From: Acidimicrobiia bacterium
Lineage (GTDB): Bacteria > Actinomycetota > Acidimicrobiia > IMCC26256 > PALSA-555
NCBI GenBank assembly: GCA_022865365.1
Contig: JALHSW010000516.1
Location: forward strand, 1 to 11,199
Length of the DNA: 11,199 nucleotides
Reading direction: 5' to 3'
Positions 8,719-11,199 of this stretch are shown here, piece by piece. The notes beneath the pieces are model-generated. The model saw only the letters and a program-made list of their open reading frames with translations, did not search any database and was not told the DNA's origin. The number at the start of each line of letters is the position of its first letter. Within the stretch, counting starts at the first letter, position 1. Made by a program: the position numbers and the translations under genes.

Positions 8719-8725
8719 TCACCTC
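8719..8725 (-). promoter_or_regulatory. Ribosome binding site of the epimerase-like gene
   Basis: Minus-strand GAGGTGA, five bases before ATG 8713, matches the 16S anti-Shine-Dalgarno complement at every base. It overlaps the lysS stop TGA (8721-8719), so ribosomes ending lysS are placed directly at this start. Confidence 0.75.
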
Positions 8726-10254
8726 ACGATCTCCCCGTCGGTCTCCCCGTCGGACTCGGCCTCGGGGCCGGCCTCGCCGGTCTCGGGGCGCAAGTGGGGA
8801 AACAAGATCACTTCACGGATCGACGATACGCCCGCCACGAGCATCACGAGGCGATCGACGCCGATTCCGAGGCCCCCACAGGGCGGTAGGCCGTACTCCA
8901 GCGCCCTGACGTAGTCATGGTCGACGCCGTGAGCCTCCTCATCCCCGTCGGCAACAAGCTTCTCCTGCGCCTCGAACCGGGCCTGCTGGTCGATCGGATC
9001 GTTGAGCTCGCTGAAGGCGTTGGCGAGCTCCCGGCCCAGCACGACCGCCTCGAACCGCTCGACGAGCGCGGGGTCGTCGCGGTGGGAGCGCGCGAGGGGC
9101 GACACCTCGCGCGGGTAGTCGAGCACGAACACCGGGCCGATCAGGTTCGGCTCGACCGTCTTCTCGTACAGCTCGAGCACCAGCTTGCCCGGTCCCCATC
9201 CGGGCTCGTGCGGAACCTCATGCGCGTCACACACTGCCTCGAGCTCGGCAACGGCCATCGCCGGGTGCACCTCGCGGCCCGTGGCTTCGCGGATCAGCTC
9301 GAGCATCGGGGTACGCGGCCACGGCGGCGCGAGATCGATCTCGGCTCCGTCGACGGAGACGACGGTCGACCCGGTCGCCGCACGGGCGCACTCGGCGGTG
9401 AGCTCCTCGGTCAGCGTCATGATGTCGGTGTAGTCGGCGAACGCCTGGTACAGCTCGAGCATCGTGAACTCGGGGTTGTGGCGCGTCGAGAGTCCCTCGT
9501 TGCGGAACACGCGACCGATCTCGAAGACGCGTTCCATCCCTCCTACCAGGAGCCGCTTGAGGTGCAGCTCCAGCGCGATGCGCAAGGTGAGCGGCAGCTC
9601 GAGCGCGTTGTGGTGCGTGAGGAACGGCTTTGCCGCCGCACCCCCGGCCTGGACGTGCAGGACCGGCGTCTCGACCTCGACGAACCCGCGGTCCGCGAGC
9701 ATGCGCCGGATCGTGGCGATGACTTCGAAGCGGATCGCGAACACGCGCCGGGCGTCGTCGTTCGCGATGAGATCCACGTAGCGCTGGCGAAAGCGGGTGT
9801 CGACATCGGCCAGCCCGTGCCACTTCTCGGGAAGCGGGCGCAGCGCCTTCGACAGCAACGTGAACTCGCGCACCTTCACGGACAGCTCGCCCTTGCGCGT
9901 CTTCATCACCGCGCCCTCGACGCCGACCCAGTCGCCGAGGTCGAGGTCGTCGAAGGCGATGTGGCGATCCTCACCGAGCTCGGCGCGCGACACGAAGAGC
10001 TGGAGTGCACCGGAGCCGTCGCGCACGGTCGCGAACGTGAGCTTGCCCTGGCGACGGAGCAGCAGGATGCGCCCGGCGACCCGCACGACGTCGTCGGTCT
10101 CGGAGCCGGCTTGCAGTTGGTCCCAATGCTCGACAACCTCGGCCGCGGTGTGCGTGCGATCGAACCGGACCGGGTACGGCTCGGCTCCCGCGGCCCGCAA
10201 CGCCTCCACCTTCGCGAGCCGCCGCGCTCGTTCGTCGACCGGGCCCTCGCTCAC
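8719..10254 (-). CDS. lysS: Lysyl-tRNA synthetase, class II
   Basis: Charges tRNA-Lys with lysine using ATP in the cytoplasm. The 511-residue protein has a short N-terminal helix, an OB-fold anticodon-binding domain (about 58-135, with RRQGKLTFATVRDGSG at 67-82) and a class II catalytic domain. Motif 1 region is GFVEVETPVL (190-199). Next are GGAAAKPF (204-211) and motif 2 FEIGRVFRNEG-RHNPEFTMLE (244-267, split by LST). Motif 3 is GGLGIGVDRLVM (460-471, Arg468). A C-terminal acidic tail (about 489-511, Glu/Asp/Gly) extends past the normal fold. Start GTG 10254 has GAGGG five bases upstream, one base beyond the foot of the large stem-loop. The stop lies inside the next gene's ribosome site. 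The coaX-lysS order is as in mycobacteria. Confidence 0.98.
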   Translation of the reverse strand: MSEGPVDERARRLAKVEALRAAGAEPYPVRFDRTHTAAEVVEHWDQLQAGSETDDVVRVAGRILLLRRQGKLTFATVRDGSGALQLFVSRAELGEDRHIAFDDLDLGDWVGVEGAVMKTRKGELSVKVREFTLLSKALRPLPEKWHGLADVDTRFRQRYVDLIANDDARRVFAIRFEVIATIRRMLADRGFVEVETPVLHVQAGGAAAKPFLTHHNALELPLTLRIALELHLKRLLVGGMERVFEIGRVFRNEGLSTRHNPEFTMLELYQAFADYTDIMTLTEELTAECARAATGSTVVSVDGAEIDLAPPWPRTPMLELIREATGREVHPAMAVAELEAVCDAHEVPHEPGWGPGKLVLELYEKTVEPNLIGPVFVLDYPREVSPLARSHRDDPALVERFEAVVLGRELANAFSELNDPIDQQARFEAQEKLVADGDEEAHGVDHDYVRALEYGLPPCGGLGIGVDRLVMLVAGVSSIREVILFPHLRPETGEAGPEAESDGETDGEIVR

Positions 10255-10265
10255 GCGTGCCCTCG

Positions 10266-10312
10266 TTCTTGCGTCAGAAAGTGGCGCAATACGCCTACTG
10301 CTGACGCAAGAA
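10266..10312 (-). promoter_or_regulatory. Long stem-loop between coaX and lysS
   Basis: A perfect 12-bp inverted repeat, TTCTTGCGTCAG (10266-10277 on plus) with CTGACGCAAGAA (10301-10312), encloses 23 nt. The interior also pairs: GGCG (10283-10286) with CGCC (10292-10295) around loop CAATA, and AGT (10280-10282) with ACT (10297-10299), leaving one bulged T. The whole is a near-continuous stem of 19 pairs over 47 nt. On the lysS strand it starts 21 nt after the coaX stop and ends one base before the lysS ribosome site. It has no T-tail. It could be an attenuator, a processing or stability hairpin, a protein operator, or a small palindromic repeat. Confidence 0.75.
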
Positions 10313-10333
10313 GGTCGAAGGAGCGGGGTGAGG

Positions 10334-11098
10334 TCATTGGTTGCGCTCGAAGATGATGCGCAGACCCTGGAGCGTCAGCCACGGCTCATGGTGCTGGATC
10401 GTGCGGGAGTGCTTGATGATCGGCTCGGCGAGGCCGCCGGTCGAGATCACCGTGCACTCGCCGAGCTCGGCCTGGAACATCTCGACGAGCGTGTCGACCT
10501 GCCCGCTGTACCCGAACACCGCACCCGACTGGATCGACTCGACGGTGGACTTGCCGATCACGTTCTTCGGCGCGACGAGCTCGACGCGCCGAAGCGCCGC
10601 AGCCCGGCCGAACAGCGCGTCCATGGAGATCTCGATCCCCGGGAAGATCGCGCCGCCGAGGTACTCACCCTTCTCGCTGATCGCCTCGATCGTGTTGGCC
10701 GTGCCGAAGTCCACGACGATCGAGGGGCCGCCATACTGGTCGTACGCCGCCACCGCGTTCGCGATGCGGTCGGCGCCGACCTCCTTCGGGTTGTCATAGA
10801 GGATCGGCATCCCGGTGCGGACGCCGGGCTCGACCACCAGCGCCGGGAACCCGAAGTAGCGCTCCGTCATCGCCCGGAGCTCGACGGTCACCCGGGGAAC
10901 ACCGGAGGAGATCGCCACACCGTCGATCTGCTCGTCGAACGAGAAGCCGTGGAAGCCGAGGAACTGCTGGATCATCAGCGCGAGCTCGTCGGCGGTGCGC
11001 TCGGCCACCGTCGCGATGCGCCAGTGGTCGGCGAGCTCGGTGCCGTTGAACAGCCCGATGACGGTCTGGGTGTTTCCCGAGTCGATCGTCAGCAGCAT
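10334..11098 (-). CDS. coaX: Type III pantothenate kinase
   Basis: Phosphorylates pantothenate, the first step of coenzyme A synthesis; type III enzymes belong to the ASKHA fold and need a monovalent cation. The 254 residues are the usual length. Motifs: N-terminal phosphate loop LLTIDSGNTQTVIGLF (2-17), GADRIANAVAAY (108-119) with the expected catalytic Asp110, IVVDFGTANTIEAI (127-140), GEYLGGAIFPGI (144-155), VIGKSTVESIQSG (180-192) and GYSGQVD (196-202). In the DFGTATTF motif the second T-T pair reads N-T here, a mild change. ATG 11098 is 7 nt after the nadC stop; no clear ribosome site precedes it, so coupling to nadC translation is likely. The upstream in-frame extension to 11185 lies out of frame over nadC and is rejected. 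Confidence 0.96.
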   Translation of the reverse strand: MLLTIDSGNTQTVIGLFNGTELADHWRIATVAERTADELALMIQQFLGFHGFSFDEQIDGVAISSGVPRVTVELRAMTERYFGFPALVVEPGVRTGMPILYDNPKEVGADRIANAVAAYDQYGGPSIVVDFGTANTIEAISEKGEYLGGAIFPGIEISMDALFGRAAALRRVELVAPKNVIGKSTVESIQSGAVFGYSGQVDTLVEMFQAELGECTVISTGGLAEPIIKHSRTIQHHEPWLTLQGLRIIFERNQ

Positions 11099-11105
11099 GG
11101 GATCG

Positions 11106-11199
11106 CTAGTTGATACGGAGGTCGAGGCCGATGTCCAACGCGGGTGCCGACTGGGTGATCGCGCTCGTGGAGATGAGATCGGCACCGGTGCCGGCGACG
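11106..11199 (-). CDS. nadC: Nicotinate-nucleotide pyrophosphorylase (carboxylating), C-terminal fragment
   Basis: Last 30 residues of quinolinate phosphoribosyltransferase, which turns quinolinate and PRPP into nicotinate mononucleotide in NAD synthesis. The visible end, GADLIS followed by ITQSAPALDIGLDL, is the family's closing motif (commonly T-H-S-A-P-A-L-D); here the His position is Gln. The gene starts beyond the right edge and ends with TAG at 11108-11106. It precedes coaX by 7 nt, in line with the nad-coaX-lysS gene order of many actinobacteria. Confidence 0.93.
   Translation of the reverse strand, partial: VAGTGADLISTSAITQSAPALDIGLDLRIN

Noticed and set aside
10255..10333. Promoter for lysS or a T-box riboswitch in the coaX-lysS gap
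   Set aside because: No acceptable -35/-10 pair was found, and the 79-nt gap is too short and lacks the conserved T-box sequence.
7280..10356. Plus-strand open frames of 479 and 544 codons opposite lysS and the epimerase/acyltransferase genes
   Set aside because: Arg/His-rich low-complexity translations produced by GC-biased codon use on the real strand.

Overview
The window is GC-rich bacterial DNA with dense gene packing, many GTG/TTG starts and mycobacteria-like synteny (nadC-coaX-lysS, then clpC). This points to an actinobacterium. I would guess a deep-branching, acidimicrobial-like lineage, but the class is inference. No tRNA, rRNA, CRISPR array, insertion sequence or phage gene was found.

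Right part, all on the minus strand and read from right to left: the end of nadC (NAD synthesis), coaX (type III pantothenate kinase, CoA synthesis), a 79-nt gap holding a long stem-loop, then lysS (lysyl-tRNA synthetase). Four tightly packed genes follow: a GalE2-like extended short-chain dehydrogenase, a PlsC-like acyltransferase, an alpha/beta hydrolase and an SGNH-hydrolase lipoprotein. Junctions are a 5-nt gap, a 4-nt GTGA overlap, an 8-nt gap and a 4-nt TTGA overlap, so the genes are probably co-transcribed and translationally coupled.

Middle: one plus-strand gene, a long-chain trans-polyprenyl diphosphate synthase, converges on the SGNH gene. It is divergent from clpC across a 281-nt region holding an apparent leaderless promoter and a perfect inverted repeat in the clpC leader.

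Left part, minus strand: clpC (AAA+ unfoldase of the Clp protease), a GC-rich spacer able to fold into a branched structure, an LppM-like lipoprotein with a C-terminal membrane anchor, and, overlapping its end by 8 nt, a membrane-anchored class I methyltransferase running off the left edge.

The main point of interest is the epimerase/acyltransferase pair. It resembles the adjacent galE2-acyltransferase pair of mycobacteria (Rv0501-Rv0502, from memory), but here both proteins lack residues normally needed for catalysis: YxxxK has become YxxxC, the HX4D histidine is Arg, and the PEG glutamate is Leu. Together with the two hydrolases and the prenyl synthase, this looks like an envelope or lipid module occupying the lysS-clpC interval, where mycobacteria have lsr2. 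No single clearly new system is proven; the catalytically altered pair and the coaX-lysS hairpin are the best leads.
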